DNA of 64,000 nucleotides, from assembly GCF_023701345.1 (NCBI RefSeq), contig NZ_JAMPXE010000001.1:18871-82870 (forward strand), given 5' to 3'. This document shows positions 8,606 through 17,862 of this stretch, piece by piece. Under the pieces are notes generated by a model that ran no database searches, was not told the DNA's origin, and was given only the letters and a program-made list of their open reading frames with translations. A program made the translations under genes and the position numbers. This DNA comes from Rhodoferax sp. GTDB lineage: Bacteria; Pseudomonadota; Gammaproteobacteria; Burkholderiales; Burkholderiaceae_C. The stretch's first letter is position 1, and each line of letters starts with the position of its first letter.

Positions 8606-9175
8606 TCAGGCCTTGGGCAGGGTCACGCCGCGCTGGCCCTGGTACTTGCCGCCGCGGTCCTTGTAGCTGGTCTCGCACTCTTCGTCGCTCTCGAAAAACA
8701 GCACCTGGGCGCAGCCTTCGCCAGCATAGATTTTGGCGGGCAGCGGCGTGGTGTTGGAGAATTCGAGCGTGACGTAGCCTTCCCATTCGGGTTCGAATGG
8801 GGTCACGTTGACGATGATGCCGCAGCGCGCGTAGGTGCTCTTGCCCAGACAGATGGTGAGCACGTTGCGCGGAATGCGGAAATACTCGACCGTGCGGGCC
8901 AGGGCAAAGCTGTTGGGCGGGATGATGCAGACGTCGCTGTTGAAGTCGACAAAGCTTTTTTCGTCAAAGTTCTTGGGGTCGACCACCGTGCTGTGGATGT
9001 TGGTGAAGACCTTGAATTCAGGCGCGCAGCGGATGTCGTAGCCATAACTGCTGGTGCCGTAGCTGACAATCTTGTTGCCAGCCGCATCCTGGCGGATCTG
9101 GCCGGGTTCGAAGGGCTCGATCATGCCGTGTTGCTCGGCCATGCGGCGGATCCATTTATCGCTTTTGATCGTCAT
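8606..9175 (-). CDS. dcd: dCTP deaminase
   Basis: 189 residues from the ATG at 9175 ([22 protein letters not shown]); the track's 280-aa version extends through a repeat and is rejected. Family motifs [38 protein letters not shown] and [12 protein letters not shown] are present, including the catalytic Glu of the last-but-one motif. The enzyme converts dCTP to dUTP for thymidylate synthesis. Length is normal (188-190 aa). The region upstream (9176-9689) holds only repeats. Confidence 0.95.
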   Translation of the reverse strand: MTIKSDKWIRRMAEQHGMIEPFEPGQIRQDAAGNKIVSYGTSSYGYDIRCAPEFKVFTNIHSTVVDPKNFDEKSFVDFNSDVCIIPPNSFALARTVEYFRIPRNVLTICLGKSTYARCGIIVNVTPFEPEWEGYVTLEFSNTTPLPAKIYAGEGCAQVLFFESDEECETSYKDRGGKYQGQRGVTLPKA

Positions 9176-9284
9176 TGGGGTCAACTCCTGGGGTTGATCT
9201 GATTGTAAGCAACGCGTTCGCTGATTCAGGGGCGTGCGAAAACCCGGAAAGACAGGCTCTTGATTTTCGAACGGCGGCGGCGTG

Positions 9285-9365
9285 CGGCAGGTCATGGCTT
9301 GGGGCGGCAGCCTCATACTGTCACACGCCCAGCAATCGGCTACCACCCCAAGCCATGACCTGCTG
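9285..9365 (+). repeat. Conserved-loop hairpin repeat, copy 1
   Basis: A 17-bp perfect stem (CAGGTCATGGCTTGGGG at 9288-9304 with its complement at 9346-9362), extendable by a few pairs, encloses a loop containing CCTCATACTGTCA and CCCAGCAATCGG. The same loop core recurs at 9587-9667 (inverted) and 16676-16758 with different arm sequences. The loop is flanked by a CC/GG pair in all copies. Confidence 0.75.
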
Positions 9366-9440
9366 AGACACAGAGAAGTGATTTGCTGGCAAGTGAATAC
9401 CCAAAGGTTTCCGACTTCTGCTGATTTAATGCGAAAGAAC

Positions 9441-9521
9441 GCCGTCATTGAGCGCAGCGAGGCAATCCATGACTTCCGGATGCATGGACTGCCACGTCGC
9501 TATGCTCCTCGCAATGACGGC
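9441..9521. repeat. GTCATTGCGAG-type REP hairpin, full copy
   Basis: Imperfect inverted repeat: GCCGTCATTG...GGCAATCCATG on the left pairs with CATGGACTGCC...CAATGACGGC on the right. This type of 'CAATGACG' element is widespread between bacterial genes. Related copies lie at 59287-59358 and, as a half element, at 42091-42121. Confidence 0.7.
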
Positions 9522-9586
9522 GCGTTTCTTTTTCTCGCAGTGGCTTGGCTGCCATGCCAGTAAGTGCTGGTGCATCACCACCCTCA

Positions 9587-9667
9587 CCGGCCATGTCGGG
9601 CCATGCCGGGGACCGATTTCTGGGCGTGTGACAGTATGAGGTCCCCGGCATGGCCCGACGTGGCTGG
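9587..9667 (-). repeat. Conserved-loop hairpin repeat, copy 2 (inverted)
   Basis: Arms of 24 bp with one wobble (CCATGTCGGGCCATGCCGGG at the start of the left arm, complement at 9640-9663), extendable to about 28. Read on the minus strand, the loop is CCTCATACTGTCACACG followed by CCCAGAAATCGG, nearly identical to copy 1 although the arms are unrelated in sequence. It lies 23 bp from the stop of the HlyD-type adaptor gene. Confidence 0.75.
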
Positions 9668-9689
9668 CGCTGCGAACGTTCAAAATGAA

Positions 9690-10910
9690 TCAAGGTTGGC
9701 GCACCCGCACCGCTTGGCCATCGGCAATCATGCTGCCCGGGTAAAGCAGCACGGTGTCGCCCTCGCGCAGGCCCTCATTGAGCCAGGCCACGTCAGAATT
9801 TCGGTCCTTGATCTGCACCGCCCTGGCGCGGGCGCGCCCGGCTTCCACCACAAAGACCCGCCATTGCTCGCCGTCACGCACCAGCGCCGCGGTGGGCACC
9901 AGCAAGGCCTTGGCCTGCTTGAACAACGTGATGCGGGCATCGATGCGAAAACCATCGCCGAGGCGCTGCGCCTCGGGGGCAGCGGCCTCCAGGCTCACAA
10001 TGACATTGACGCGCTGCTCCTCGATGCCCAGGGCCGACACCTTGGTGAAGGCCACGGGTTCGATGCGTGTGACCTGGCCGGGAATGGGCGCTGCGCCGCT
10101 GCCCAGCGAGAGTTGCACCGGCGCGCCCGGCTGGATTTGACGCACCTCGCCGGACAGCACGTCGATGACCGCCTCCATGGCGGCGGTGTTGCCGATGTCG
10201 AGCAGCGGCTGGCCGGCGGTGACCGGGGCGGCGCTGTCCAGGTGCAGCTTGAGCACCTGCCCGTCGACCGGGCTTTTGAGTTCCCAACGGCCCGTGGTGC
10301 TGCCGCCGGCTGCGGGCTCGGCGCGACTCAGGGCGGCGCGCGCTTCGGCCACAGCAAAGTCGGCCATGCCCTGCTCGGCGCGCGCGGCCGTGAGCGCCTG
10401 CTGCGCGGCCTGGCGGGCCAGTACCGCCTGGTCGCGCGCCGACGCGGAAATGAAGTTGTCCTGCGCCAGCTTGGCCGCCCGCTCGGCTTCCAGCATGGCC
10501 TGCGCCAGTGCGGTCTGCGCCTGCTGCACCTGCGCTGCGGCGGCACGGCGCGCAGCGTCGGCGCTGCCCACGCGCTGCTGCAATACGGTACGCGTGCGCG
10601 CATCGATCATTTGCGGCGCGACCGGCACCAGGGCCGCCACCACGTCACCGGCGCGCACGCGGTCGCCCACTTTCAATGTCGGGCGCATCAGTTCGGCGTG
10701 CGTGGGGGCTGTGATCACATAGCGGTTTTTCAGGCGCAAGCGGCCGTCCTCTTCAATGCTCTGCTCAAAGCTGCCGGTGGTCACGGTAGCCACTTCGACC
10801 AGCAGCGGACGCGGCCGGTAAACGGCATAGACCAGCGCGGCCGCCGCCATCAGCAGCAGCGCCCCGCCAATCCAGCGTTGGTATTTTTTCCAGGGAGTTT
10901 GATTGTTCAT
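9690..10910 (-). CDS. HlyD/RND-type periplasmic adaptor of an ABC exporter
   Basis: 406 residues. A single N-terminal anchor helix (about 13-31) is followed by a lipoyl/barrel-sandwich half (EDGRLRLKNRYVITAP), an Ala/Gln-rich alpha-helical hairpin (about 110-200), the second lipoyl half (LKSPVDGQVLKLHLD) and beta-barrel and membrane-proximal domains. It bridges an inner-membrane ABC permease to an outer-membrane channel. The start overlaps the permease stop by ATGA, so the three genes at 9690-14024 form one operon read on the minus strand. No outer-membrane partner is encoded here; the TolC-like protein at 49.6 kb might serve. Confidence 0.88.
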   Translation of the reverse strand: MNNQTPWKKYQRWIGGALLLMAAAALVYAVYRPRPLLVEVATVTTGSFEQSIEEDGRLRLKNRYVITAPTHAELMRPTLKVGDRVRAGDVVAALVPVAPQMIDARTRTVLQQRVGSADAARRAAAAQVQQAQTALAQAMLEAERAAKLAQDNFISASARDQAVLARQAAQQALTAARAEQGMADFAVAEARAALSRAEPAAGGSTTGRWELKSPVDGQVLKLHLDSAAPVTAGQPLLDIGNTAAMEAVIDVLSGEVRQIQPGAPVQLSLGSGAAPIPGQVTRIEPVAFTKVSALGIEEQRVNVIVSLEAAAPEAQRLGDGFRIDARITLFKQAKALLVPTAALVRDGEQWRVFVVEAGRARARAVQIKDRNSDVAWLNEGLREGDTVLLYPGSMIADGQAVRVRQP

Positions 10911-13276
10911 TCTCGTACCTTTAAAACAGCAACCAGGTCCAGTTGGTCAATCTTGCGGCGCACCAGCAGCGCGCTGGCAATGCCTGCGGCCAGCACAATC
11001 AGCGCCGCCGAGGCATAGGTGGACGGCTCGATGATGACCGGGAAGTCGATGCTGTCGGATGACATCAGCTGCATCATCAGCGAAGCCAGCCCCCAGCCCG
11101 CCAGCAAACCGATAGGCAGAGCCAGCAGCAATTCGGCACCAAGCTCGGCCAGCAGCAGCACCGAGACCTCGGCACGCGTCATGCCGAGCACGCGCAGGCT
11201 TGCCAGTTCCCAGGCGCGCTCCGAGAGCGAAATGCGCGCCGCGTTGTAGATAATGCCCACCGCCATCGCCACCGCAAACAGCGTCAGAATGCCGCTGAAC
11301 ACGCCCATGTTGCGCGAGGTGGTCTTGTTGAAATTGGCCAGCGAGCCGGCCTTGTCGAACACCGCGCTGATGGTCGGTGCGCCCTTGACCGCCGCCCAGA
11401 AAGCACCCATGGCCTGCGAGTCCACCTGCAGCGCGGCATCGACCACGCCGTCGCCATCGCGCGCCAGCCGGTTCATCGCGTCCAGGTTCATGTAGAGCAG
11501 CTTGCCAAACATGGTCTGCACGACATCGACCACCTCGACCTCGGTGTGCCTCTGGTTCCACAGGCGGAACTCAAGCGCGATGCGGTCGCCCACGCGCACG
11601 CCGAGTTCGCGTGCCAGCATGGCCGAGAGCACCACGCCGTGCGCCGGCATGTCCACCGCACCGCGTTGCTCGTCGACCACGCGCATCAGTCGCGCACCGG
11701 CGCGAAAACCCATGAGCGCAGTGTCTTCACTGCGGCCGCCAAAACGCACGCGCACCGGCTCGGTTCGGTAGGGCTCGGCGCCGATCACGCCGGGCAGGCG
11801 CCGCAGGTCTTGCACCACGTCCAGCGGCACCGGCCGGTGAAAGTTGACCAGCACATCGCCCTGCTGCACCTGGCGGAATTGCACATCGACGATATGGGCA
11901 ATGGCGTCGAGCCAGAAGGCGCCCGAAATCTGCAGCGCCACCGCCAGCGCAATGCCGGTGACGGTGAAAGCGGCGCGCAAGGGGCGGCGCTCGAAATTGC
12001 GGATCACCATCATCGCGCCGGTGCTCACGTAGCGGGCGAAGCCCAGACGCTCGATCAGCGTCGGCTTGAAGGCTGGGGGCGACGGGGGTTGCATGGCCTG
12101 CGCCGGGCTCAGGCGCACCACGGCGCGGATCGCCGTCCAGGTGCCGAGGGCGGCGGCCACGGCAGCGATCAGCGCCGACGCCACGATCAGCCAGGGACTG
12201 GTCACATAGGCCAGTTGGTTAAAGCGGAACACCTCGTCGTACAAGCCCAGCATGCCCTGCCCGATCAGCGCACTCAAGGCCAGACCGGCGGCCACACCCA
12301 GGCCGGCGATGGCAAACGCCAGCTGGATGTAGTGCCAGGCGATGGCGCCGTCGCTGTAGCCCAGCGCCTTGAGGGCGGCAATCTGGCTGCGCTGCGTGGC
12401 CACCTGGCGGCTCAGCACCACGTTGAGGATGAACATCGCCACCGCCAGAAAGATCGACGGCAGCACGGTGCCCATCACCTTGAGCGATGCCAGCTCGTCG
12501 GTCACGATCTTGGATGACAACTGCCTGTCGCGCCCCACCGCGCCAATCGCGCCATAGGGTTCGAGCAGCCGGTCCACGCGTTCCAGCACCGGCGCCACCG
12601 CCACACCGGCATCCAGCCGCAGCGACGCCTGATTGAAGGCGCCCTGCATGTCAAAGGCTTCGGTCATGCGAGCAGCGTCGATCCACCAGATGCCAAACTG
12701 CTGGTCATCCGGCGCACCGCCTTGCGAAGCAAACACATACTCGGGCGAGGCCACCGTGCCGACCAGCAACACACGTTCACGTTTGCCGTTGAGGATGGCG
12801 TGCACGGTGTCACCGGGGTTCAGGCTGCGCGCTGCGGCAAAGCGGTCGCTGACCAGCGCCTCCAGCGTCCCGTCGTGCTCGGGCCATCGTCCGCGCTTGA
12901 GCGTGAGTGCATTGAGGCCCTGCCGGTTGGCATGCACACGCGCCAGATCAAGCCCGATGAAGCGCCCAGTGACCGGCACCACCACGCCGGGCAAGTCGAC
13001 CTGCGCGTCAAAGACCACGTCAAGCTTGACCTCGGCCACGCCGTCGAGCGCGGCCAGCCGCTCGTGCAGCTGCACCGGCGCGCGCTTGACATTGGCAAAC
13101 ACGTCGGCCAGCCGGTTGTCACGGTAAAACGCGTCACGCGAACCCTTGAGCGACTCATGCACCGAGAACATGCCGACAAAACCGGCCACGCCAATCGCCA
13201 CCACCACCGCAATCGTCGCCGCCTGCGCGCGCAGGCGCGTCAGGTCGCGCCAGAGCTTGATGTGGATGGCTTTCAT
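10907..13276 (-). CDS. ABC transporter permease, FtsX/MacB type, two-domain
   Basis: 789 residues with two FtsX-like permease domains and two large extracytoplasmic MacB-like domains. An N-terminal helix ([22 protein letters not shown]) and then [17 protein letters not shown] mark the first FtsX core; the second core ends the protein ([26 protein letters not shown]). Permeases of this kind act mechanically on periplasmic substrates or extrude lipids, lipoproteins or toxins; the substrate is unknown. Overlaps the adaptor gene by four bases and follows the ATPase by 7 nt. Confidence 0.88.
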   Translation of the reverse strand: MKAIHIKLWRDLTRLRAQAATIAVVVAIGVAGFVGMFSVHESLKGSRDAFYRDNRLADVFANVKRAPVQLHERLAALDGVAEVKLDVVFDAQVDLPGVVVPVTGRFIGLDLARVHANRQGLNALTLKRGRWPEHDGTLEALVSDRFAAARSLNPGDTVHAILNGKRERVLLVGTVASPEYVFASQGGAPDDQQFGIWWIDAARMTEAFDMQGAFNQASLRLDAGVAVAPVLERVDRLLEPYGAIGAVGRDRQLSSKIVTDELASLKVMGTVLPSIFLAVAMFILNVVLSRQVATQRSQIAALKALGYSDGAIAWHYIQLAFAIAGLGVAAGLALSALIGQGMLGLYDEVFRFNQLAYVTSPWLIVASALIAAVAAALGTWTAIRAVVRLSPAQAMQPPSPPAFKPTLIERLGFARYVSTGAMMVIRNFERRPLRAAFTVTGIALAVALQISGAFWLDAIAHIVDVQFRQVQQGDVLVNFHRPVPLDVVQDLRRLPGVIGAEPYRTEPVRVRFGGRSEDTALMGFRAGARLMRVVDEQRGAVDMPAHGVVLSAMLARELGVRVGDRIALEFRLWNQRHTEVEVVDVVQTMFGKLLYMNLDAMNRLARDGDGVVDAALQVDSQAMGAFWAAVKGAPTISAVFDKAGSLANFNKTTSRNMGVFSGILTLFAVAMAVGIIYNAARISLSERAWELASLRVLGMTRAEVSVLLLAELGAELLLALPIGLLAGWGLASLMMQLMSSDSIDFPVIIEPSTYASAALIVLAAGIASALLVRRKIDQLDLVAVLKVRE

Positions 13277-13283
13277 GGCAGGC

Positions 13284-14024
13284 TCACCAGTTCAGACTGG
13301 ACGCCGCCACCTTGTGGCTATTGACGCGGGTCTCGACAATGCGGCCGTCGGCCAGCCGCAGCACGCGGTCGGCCATGTCGGCAATGGGGGCGTTGTGGGT
13401 AATGACGATGGTGGTGGTGCCGAGCTCGCGGTTCACCTGCTCGATGGCCTGCAACACCATGACGCCGGTGGCGCAATCGAGCGCCCCAGTGGGTTCGTCG
13501 CACAGCAAGACCTCGGGCTGCTTGGCAATGGCACGCGCAATGGCCACACGCTGCTGCTCGCCGCCCGAGAGCTGCGACACAAAGTGGTTCTTGCGCTCGC
13601 CCAGGCCCACCAGAGCCAGCGCGTCTTCGGGTTGCATCGGGTTGTCGGCCAGATCGGTCACCAGCGCCACGTTTTCGCGTGCGGTCAGGCTGGGGATCAG
13701 GTTGTAGAACTGAAACACAAAACCCACATGCTCGCGCCGGTAACTGGTCAGCTCGGCATCGTCGGCGCCAATGAGTTCATGCGTGTCGCCGGCATGGGTC
13801 CAGCGCGCCGAGCCGCTGGTGGCCGAATCCAGGCCGCCCAGAATGTTGAGCAGCGTCGACTTGCCGCTGCCCGAGGCGCCGAGCAGCACCACAAATTCGC
13901 CGCGCACGATGTCCAGGTCCACGCCGCGCAGGGCGTGCACGGCGGTGTCGCCCTCACCATAAATCTTGGTCAAACCACGGGCCATGAAAACCAGTTGAGG
14001 GTCAGCAGTTGAGATGTCCATCAT
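13284..14024 (-). CDS. ABC transporter ATP-binding protein, MacB/LolD type
   Basis: 246 residues: Walker [11 protein letters not shown]-loop in [20 protein letters not shown], signature [15 protein letters not shown], Walker [12 protein letters not shown] and the H-loop TIVITHN. The QFYNL..SLTA wording places it in the MacB/LolD group that energises FtsX-type permeases. It is the first gene of the three-gene exporter operon. Two adjacent ATG codons are available; either is acceptable. Confidence 0.92.
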   Translation of the reverse strand: MMDISTADPQLVFMARGLTKIYGEGDTAVHALRGVDLDIVRGEFVVLLGASGSGKSTLLNILGGLDSATSGSARWTHAGDTHELIGADDAELTSYRREHVGFVFQFYNLIPSLTARENVALVTDLADNPMQPEDALALVGLGERKNHFVSQLSGGEQQRVAIARAIAKQPEVLLCDEPTGALDCATGVMVLQAIEQVNRELGTTTIVITHNAPIADMADRVLRLADGRIVETRVNSHKVAASSLNW

Positions 14025-14184
14025 GTTTTGCGCCGGGTGTAAATTCGCTTACGCCATGCAGCACACCTTGAATTTTCACCAAAACACAGCGGCCCGGGAT
14101 TGCGTTATGTCGGCTTTTGGGAAAGTAAGTTTTCACCTGGGCGACAAAAATGAAGCGCATGGGCTCAATGTGAGCCGGCCGCGC

Positions 14185-15507
14185 CTAAATGGCTTGCGAA
14201 ATCACCGTTCGTTCCACCAGACGGTCATCGCCCAGCACGATCATCGAAAACAGCAATTCATCCAGATTGCTGGCCAGCGCCGTTTTGCGCGCCAGCAGCG
14301 GGGTGGCCTGCGGGTTCAACACCACAAAATCTGCCTCACAACCCGGCTGCAAATTGCCCACCACGCCATCCAGGCCGAGCGCCTGCGCGGCACCAGCCGT
14401 GTACTGCCACCACACATGCTGCGGGCTCAAACTCAAGCCCGGTTTGGTCTGCCCTTCCCGCCCCACGTAATAAGCGGCCAGCATGGTGTGAAACGGGCTG
14501 AAACTGGTGCCGCCGCCGACATCGCTGGCCAGCCCGTACTCCAAGCCGACCCGGTCAGCGCCAGCATAGTCAAAAAAACCACTGCCCAGAAACAGGTTGC
14601 TGGTCGGGCAAACCGCGGCAGCCGCACCAGTGTCCCGCATCAGGGCACGGTCATCGTCGTCAAAATGGATGCAGTGGGCGTAGATAGCGCGGTCTCGCAT
14701 CAGGCCGAAGTCGGCATAGGTGGCCAGGTAGCTGCGCGAGGCCGGAAACAAGGCCCGCGCCCAGGCAATCTCGGCCTTGTTCTCGGCCACATGCGACTGG
14801 ATCCAAACGTCAGGGTATTTGGCGGCCAACTCTCCCGCGCCGCGCAACTGGGCCTCGGTGCAGCTCGGCGCAAAGCGCGGCGTGATGGCGTAGCCGAGCC
14901 GGTCAACGCCATGCCATTGCCGGATCAGCGCCTCGGAGTCCAGCAGACTCTGCTCGGTGGCGTCAAGCCTGCCTTGCGCGGCCGGCTGGTTCAGCACATC
15001 AGGCGGCGCGTGGCGATCCATCAAACATAGACCGGTGATCAGGCGCATGTGATGTTTTTGCGCCTCGGTAAAAAACGCCTGCACCGATACCGGATGCGAG
15101 GTGGCGAAGGTGAGCGCGGTGGTCACGCCCTGGCGCAGCAACTCTTCAATGAAAAATTGCACGGCCTGGGTACTGTAGCTAGACGACGAGAAGCGCATTT
15201 CTTCGGGAAATGTGTACTTTTCCAGCCAGGGCAGCAAGCCTTCGGCAGGCGAGCCGATGACGTTGGTTTGCGGATAGTGGCTGTGCAAATCGACAAAGCC
15301 AGGTGCAATGATGCGACCCGGCCAATGGGTTACCACCAGGTCAGGAAAACGCGTGCGCAGATCGTGGTAGTGCCCGACCGCCTGCACCACCTGCCGGCCC
15401 TGCGCATTGGGCCCCACCACCAGCAAGCCGTCTTCTTCATAGAGAGCGGCATGGCGTGGTTCAAGGTCAGTGACAAAGCGGAGAATGGCTGCGCGGTAGG
15501 CTTTCAT
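14185..15507 (-). CDS. guaD: Guanine deaminase
   Basis: 440-residue zinc amidohydrolase that turns guanine into xanthine and ammonia. Visible ligands and motifs: PGFVDLHSHYPQ (HxH), GLLPWLEKYTFPEE, SHVAENKAEI, AHCIHFDDDD and CPTSNLFLGSGFFD, in the order seen in bacterial GuaD. Length is normal. It lies downstream of the adenine-type deaminase on the same strand (46 nt apart), and xanthine dehydrogenase is encoded 12 kb away, so its product has an evident fate. Confidence 0.94.
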   Translation of the reverse strand: MKAYRAAILRFVTDLEPRHAALYEEDGLLVVGPNAQGRQVVQAVGHYHDLRTRFPDLVVTHWPGRIIAPGFVDLHSHYPQTNVIGSPAEGLLPWLEKYTFPEEMRFSSSSYSTQAVQFFIEELLRQGVTTALTFATSHPVSVQAFFTEAQKHHMRLITGLCLMDRHAPPDVLNQPAAQGRLDATEQSLLDSEALIRQWHGVDRLGYAITPRFAPSCTEAQLRGAGELAAKYPDVWIQSHVAENKAEIAWARALFPASRSYLATYADFGLMRDRAIYAHCIHFDDDDRALMRDTGAAAAVCPTSNLFLGSGFFDYAGADRVGLEYGLASDVGGGTSFSPFHTMLAAYYVGREGQTKPGLSLSPQHVWWQYTAGAAQALGLDGVVGNLQPGCEADFVVLNPQATPLLARKTALASNLDELLFSMIVLGDDRLVERTVISQAI

Positions 15508-15553
15508 AGGCAGTAGAGCTTACCCAACTTTGAAATGCCAGAACAGCATGGAT

Positions 15554-16594
15554 TCACTCGAAGGTCTCAAACACCTCCACCAATCGGTCCTGAAACGCCT
15601 GCTTGGCTGATGCGTCGATGAAACTGGCGGCAAAACTGTTGTGCGCCAACTGGTAGGCGTGTTGCGCCGTCAACCCCAGCGCGGCAAAAGTCTGCGTGTA
15701 ATTCTCATTGATGTAGCCGCCAAAATAGGCTGGATCGTCCGAGTTGACGGTGGCCACCAGCCCGGCTTGCAGCATGCGGCCCAGGTTGTGTTGGGCCAGC
15801 GTCGGGAACACCTTTAATTTCAGATTGGACAGCGGGCACACCGTGAGCGGAATGCGCTCAAACGCCAGCCGCGTCACCAACGCCGGGTCGCGCAGGGCCT
15901 GCACGCCGTGGTCGATGCGCTCCACCTTGAGCACGTCCAGGGCGCTCCAGATGTAGGCCGGCGGGCCTTCTTCGCCCGCGTGCGCCACCAGCCGGAAGTC
16001 CAGGGCACGCGCCCTGGCAAATACTTTGGCGAATTTTTCCGGGGGATGGCCCAACTCGCTGGATGCCAGACCGATGCCGACCAGTTTGTCGCGGTAAGGC
16101 AGCGCCTGCTCCAGTGCCTCGAAGGCCTCATGCTCGGACAAATGGCGCAAGAAACACAGGATCAACGAAGCACTGATCCCCAGTTGTTCCTGGGCATCGG
16201 CACAAGCCCGGTGCAGGCCGTTGATCACGACATCGGCACTCAGGCCGTGGCTGGTGTGGGTTTGCGTGTCGAAAAAAATCTCGGTGTGCAGCACATGGTC
16301 TGCCGCCGCGCGCACCAGGTAGGCCCAGCACATGTCATAAAAGTCCTGCTCGGTGCGCAACACCAGCGTGCCCGCGTGGTAGACATCCAGAAACTCCTGC
16401 AGGTTGTTGAACACATAGGCCCGGCGCAGCGCTGCCACGTCCGGATAGGGCACGGTCAAGCCATTGCGCGCCGCCAGCGCAAACATCAGTTCGGGCTCGA
16501 GTGAGCCTTCGATGTGCATGTGCAGCTCGGCCTTGGGCATGCGCCGGAGCAGCTCGGGCAAGCGCTCCGAAACAACGGGTTTGATTTGTCTCAT
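15554..16594 (-). CDS. Adenine/adenosine deaminase family protein, probably adenine deaminase
   Basis: 346 residues of the ADA fold: [14 protein letters not shown] (first zinc ligands), [33 protein letters not shown] and [15 protein letters not shown]. As I recall them, the wording [25 protein letters not shown] and [11 protein letters not shown] resembles the proteobacterial adenine aminohydrolases more than true adenosine deaminases. The likely reaction is adenine to hypoxanthine, feeding xanthine dehydrogenase. Which substrate it prefers cannot be proved from sequence alone. It is probably the first gene of an operon with guaD. Confidence 0.85.
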   Translation of the reverse strand: MRQIKPVVSERLPELLRRMPKAELHMHIEGSLEPELMFALAARNGLTVPYPDVAALRRAYVFNNLQEFLDVYHAGTLVLRTEQDFYDMCWAYLVRAAADHVLHTEIFFDTQTHTSHGLSADVVINGLHRACADAQEQLGISASLILCFLRHLSEHEAFEALEQALPYRDKLVGIGLASSELGHPPEKFAKVFARARALDFRLVAHAGEEGPPAYIWSALDVLKVERIDHGVQALRDPALVTRLAFERIPLTVCPLSNLKLKVFPTLAQHNLGRMLQAGLVATVNSDDPAYFGGYINENYTQTFAALGLTAQHAYQLAHNSFAASFIDASAKQAFQDRLVEVFETFE

Positions 16595-16993
16595 GGTGAT
16601 TTCATCACTGGGTTTGACTGCGCTATTGGCCAGAACTTGTATTTCTGGTCTTTGATTTCAGGGTGACGATCGTGATGGCAGGGCTTGGGGTATGGGCCCC
16701 CGCCTCATACTGTCAAAGGCCCAGAAATCGGCGGAAACCCATACCCCAAGCTCTGCTACCGACAGCATCGATTCACACAGCAAGTTTAATTCGGGAGAAG
16801 GACGGGGCTGCAGCGTAAGGAGTCAGCGACGAGTACCCGCTTATAGGCAGCCCGGCTGAAGTTAAATTGGCAGCCTTTGGCATTGCGAATCCTTGCGCAT
16901 CTGTAAACACACGTGAATGACATTGAGATAACCACGCGGAGTTTCTGTGCGTAAAACACGCGACGTTGATACCGTGACGCTCACCAGCTTAAT
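16595..16993. other. Intergenic region with a conserved-loop hairpin
   Basis: About 400 bases upstream of the deaminase gene and downstream of the TauE-like gene. It holds hairpin copy 3 (16676-16758) and about 230 bp of unremarkable sequence without a supported ORF. The deaminase promoter should lie here. Confidence 0.6.
16676..16758 (+). repeat. Conserved-loop hairpin repeat, copy 3
   Basis: Arms of 19 bp with one wobble: GCAGGGCTTGGGGTATGGG at 16678-16696 and its complement at 16738-16756. The loop contains CCTCATACTGTCA and CCCAGAAATCGG, the same core as copies 1 and 2, but the arms are different. It marks the border between the purine deaminase genes and the sigma-54 haem-lipoprotein unit. 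Confidence 0.75.
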
Positions 16994-17791
16994 TCACAAC
17001 AACCCAAATCCCAATCCGATACCAATGGCAATCATCATGGCCGCGACCATCAATTCGACGGTGCGCAAGGTAACTTGTTTGAGTAATCGTTTGCCAAAAT
17101 AGGAACCCAGGAAGGCCGACACTATAGCCACCAGCATCAGTTCGCCCGATTGACTGCTTCGCACGCTCTCCAAAGCAGCTGGTAGCGTGAGGCCGTAGAC
17201 GGCAATGCGAACCACGTCCACGACAACAGTGCAAACTGCGCCGGTTCCAACATAGGATTCTTTGGAAAGCCCCAGCTTGATGAGAAATGCGGAGCGCAGG
17301 GCACCCTGGTTACCCGATAGTCCGCCAAAAAAACCAGACAACAAGCCGCCTGCCACAAGCCAGCGTGCGGGGAAGGCCAGCCGGGCAAAAGAGGGGGAGA
17401 GTTCAAGCAGCGCAAAAATCGTGATGACGCCACCTATCAACACTTTGACTGGCGTGATGTCGTGGGTCCGGCCCAGCCATTCATAACTTGCCCACGGCAA
17501 AAGTGCCGATATCCTGGCCAACAGACTCGCCCCAATGATGGCAGCTAACCCTGCTGGCAAGGCAAAACGAATAACGGTAGGCCAATGTGCATCACGCCCC
17601 ACCAACCCGATCTTGAAAAGGTTGTTGGCGAGGTGCACCACGGCCGTCATGGCGATGGCAACCGACACCGGGAAGAACAAGGCAAAAACAGGGGTCAGGA
17701 TGGTACCCAACCCGAAACCTGAAAAAAAGGTCAAGCAGGAAGCGACGAGCGCACTGACGCTGATGATCAGAATGTCCATACTGAAACCCAT
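16994..17791 (-). CDS. TauE/SafE family (DUF81) membrane permease
   Basis: 265 residues, almost entirely hydrophobic with about seven or eight helices. The N-terminal half has SGFGLGTILTPVFALFFPV and the repeat in the second half GGLLSGFFGGLSGNQGALRSAFLIKLG, the paired glycine-rich motifs of the TauE/SafE family. Members export sulfite, sulfoacetate or other small organic anions. It follows the haem lipoprotein gene by 71 nt on the same strand and may be expressed with it. An alternative start is the Met five residues in. Confidence 0.88.
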   Translation of the reverse strand: MGFSMDILIISVSALVASCLTFFSGFGLGTILTPVFALFFPVSVAIAMTAVVHLANNLFKIGLVGRDAHWPTVIRFALPAGLAAIIGASLLARISALLPWASYEWLGRTHDITPVKVLIGGVITIFALLELSPSFARLAFPARWLVAGGLLSGFFGGLSGNQGALRSAFLIKLGLSKESYVGTGAVCTVVVDVVRIAVYGLTLPAALESVRSSQSGELMLVAIVSAFLGSYFGKRLLKQVTLRTVELMVAAMMIAIGIGLGFGLL

Positions 17792-17827
17792 GCGGGCCGC
17801 CCGAACCGGGGCAGCCCTGTGTTCAAG

Positions 17828-17851
17828 AGCCCGGGACGCGTGCCCCGGGCT
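17828..17851 (-). terminator. GC-rich hairpin between haem lipoprotein and tauE-like genes
   Basis: Eight-base-pair perfect stem (AGCCCGGG/CCCGGGCT) with an eight-base loop, 12 nt after the lipoprotein stop. No U-tract follows on the minus strand, so it may attenuate or stabilise mRNA rather than terminate fully. Confidence 0.35.
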
Positions 17852-17862
17852 GACCTGCAGAC

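Larger units (their letters stand above)
9176..9689. other. Intergenic region built of repeats
   Basis: About 510 bases between dcd and the HlyD-type adaptor gene. No gene is supported. It contains two copies of the conserved-loop hairpin family in opposite orientations (9285-9365 and 9587-9667) with a GTCATTGCGAG-type REP hairpin between them (9441-9521), so nearly all of the region is palindromic repeat sequence. Confidence 0.8.

Noticed and set aside
9564-11018. 484-aa plus-strand ORF
   Set aside because: Runs through the hairpin repeat and antisense to the adaptor gene; His/Arg/Gly-rich shadow translation.
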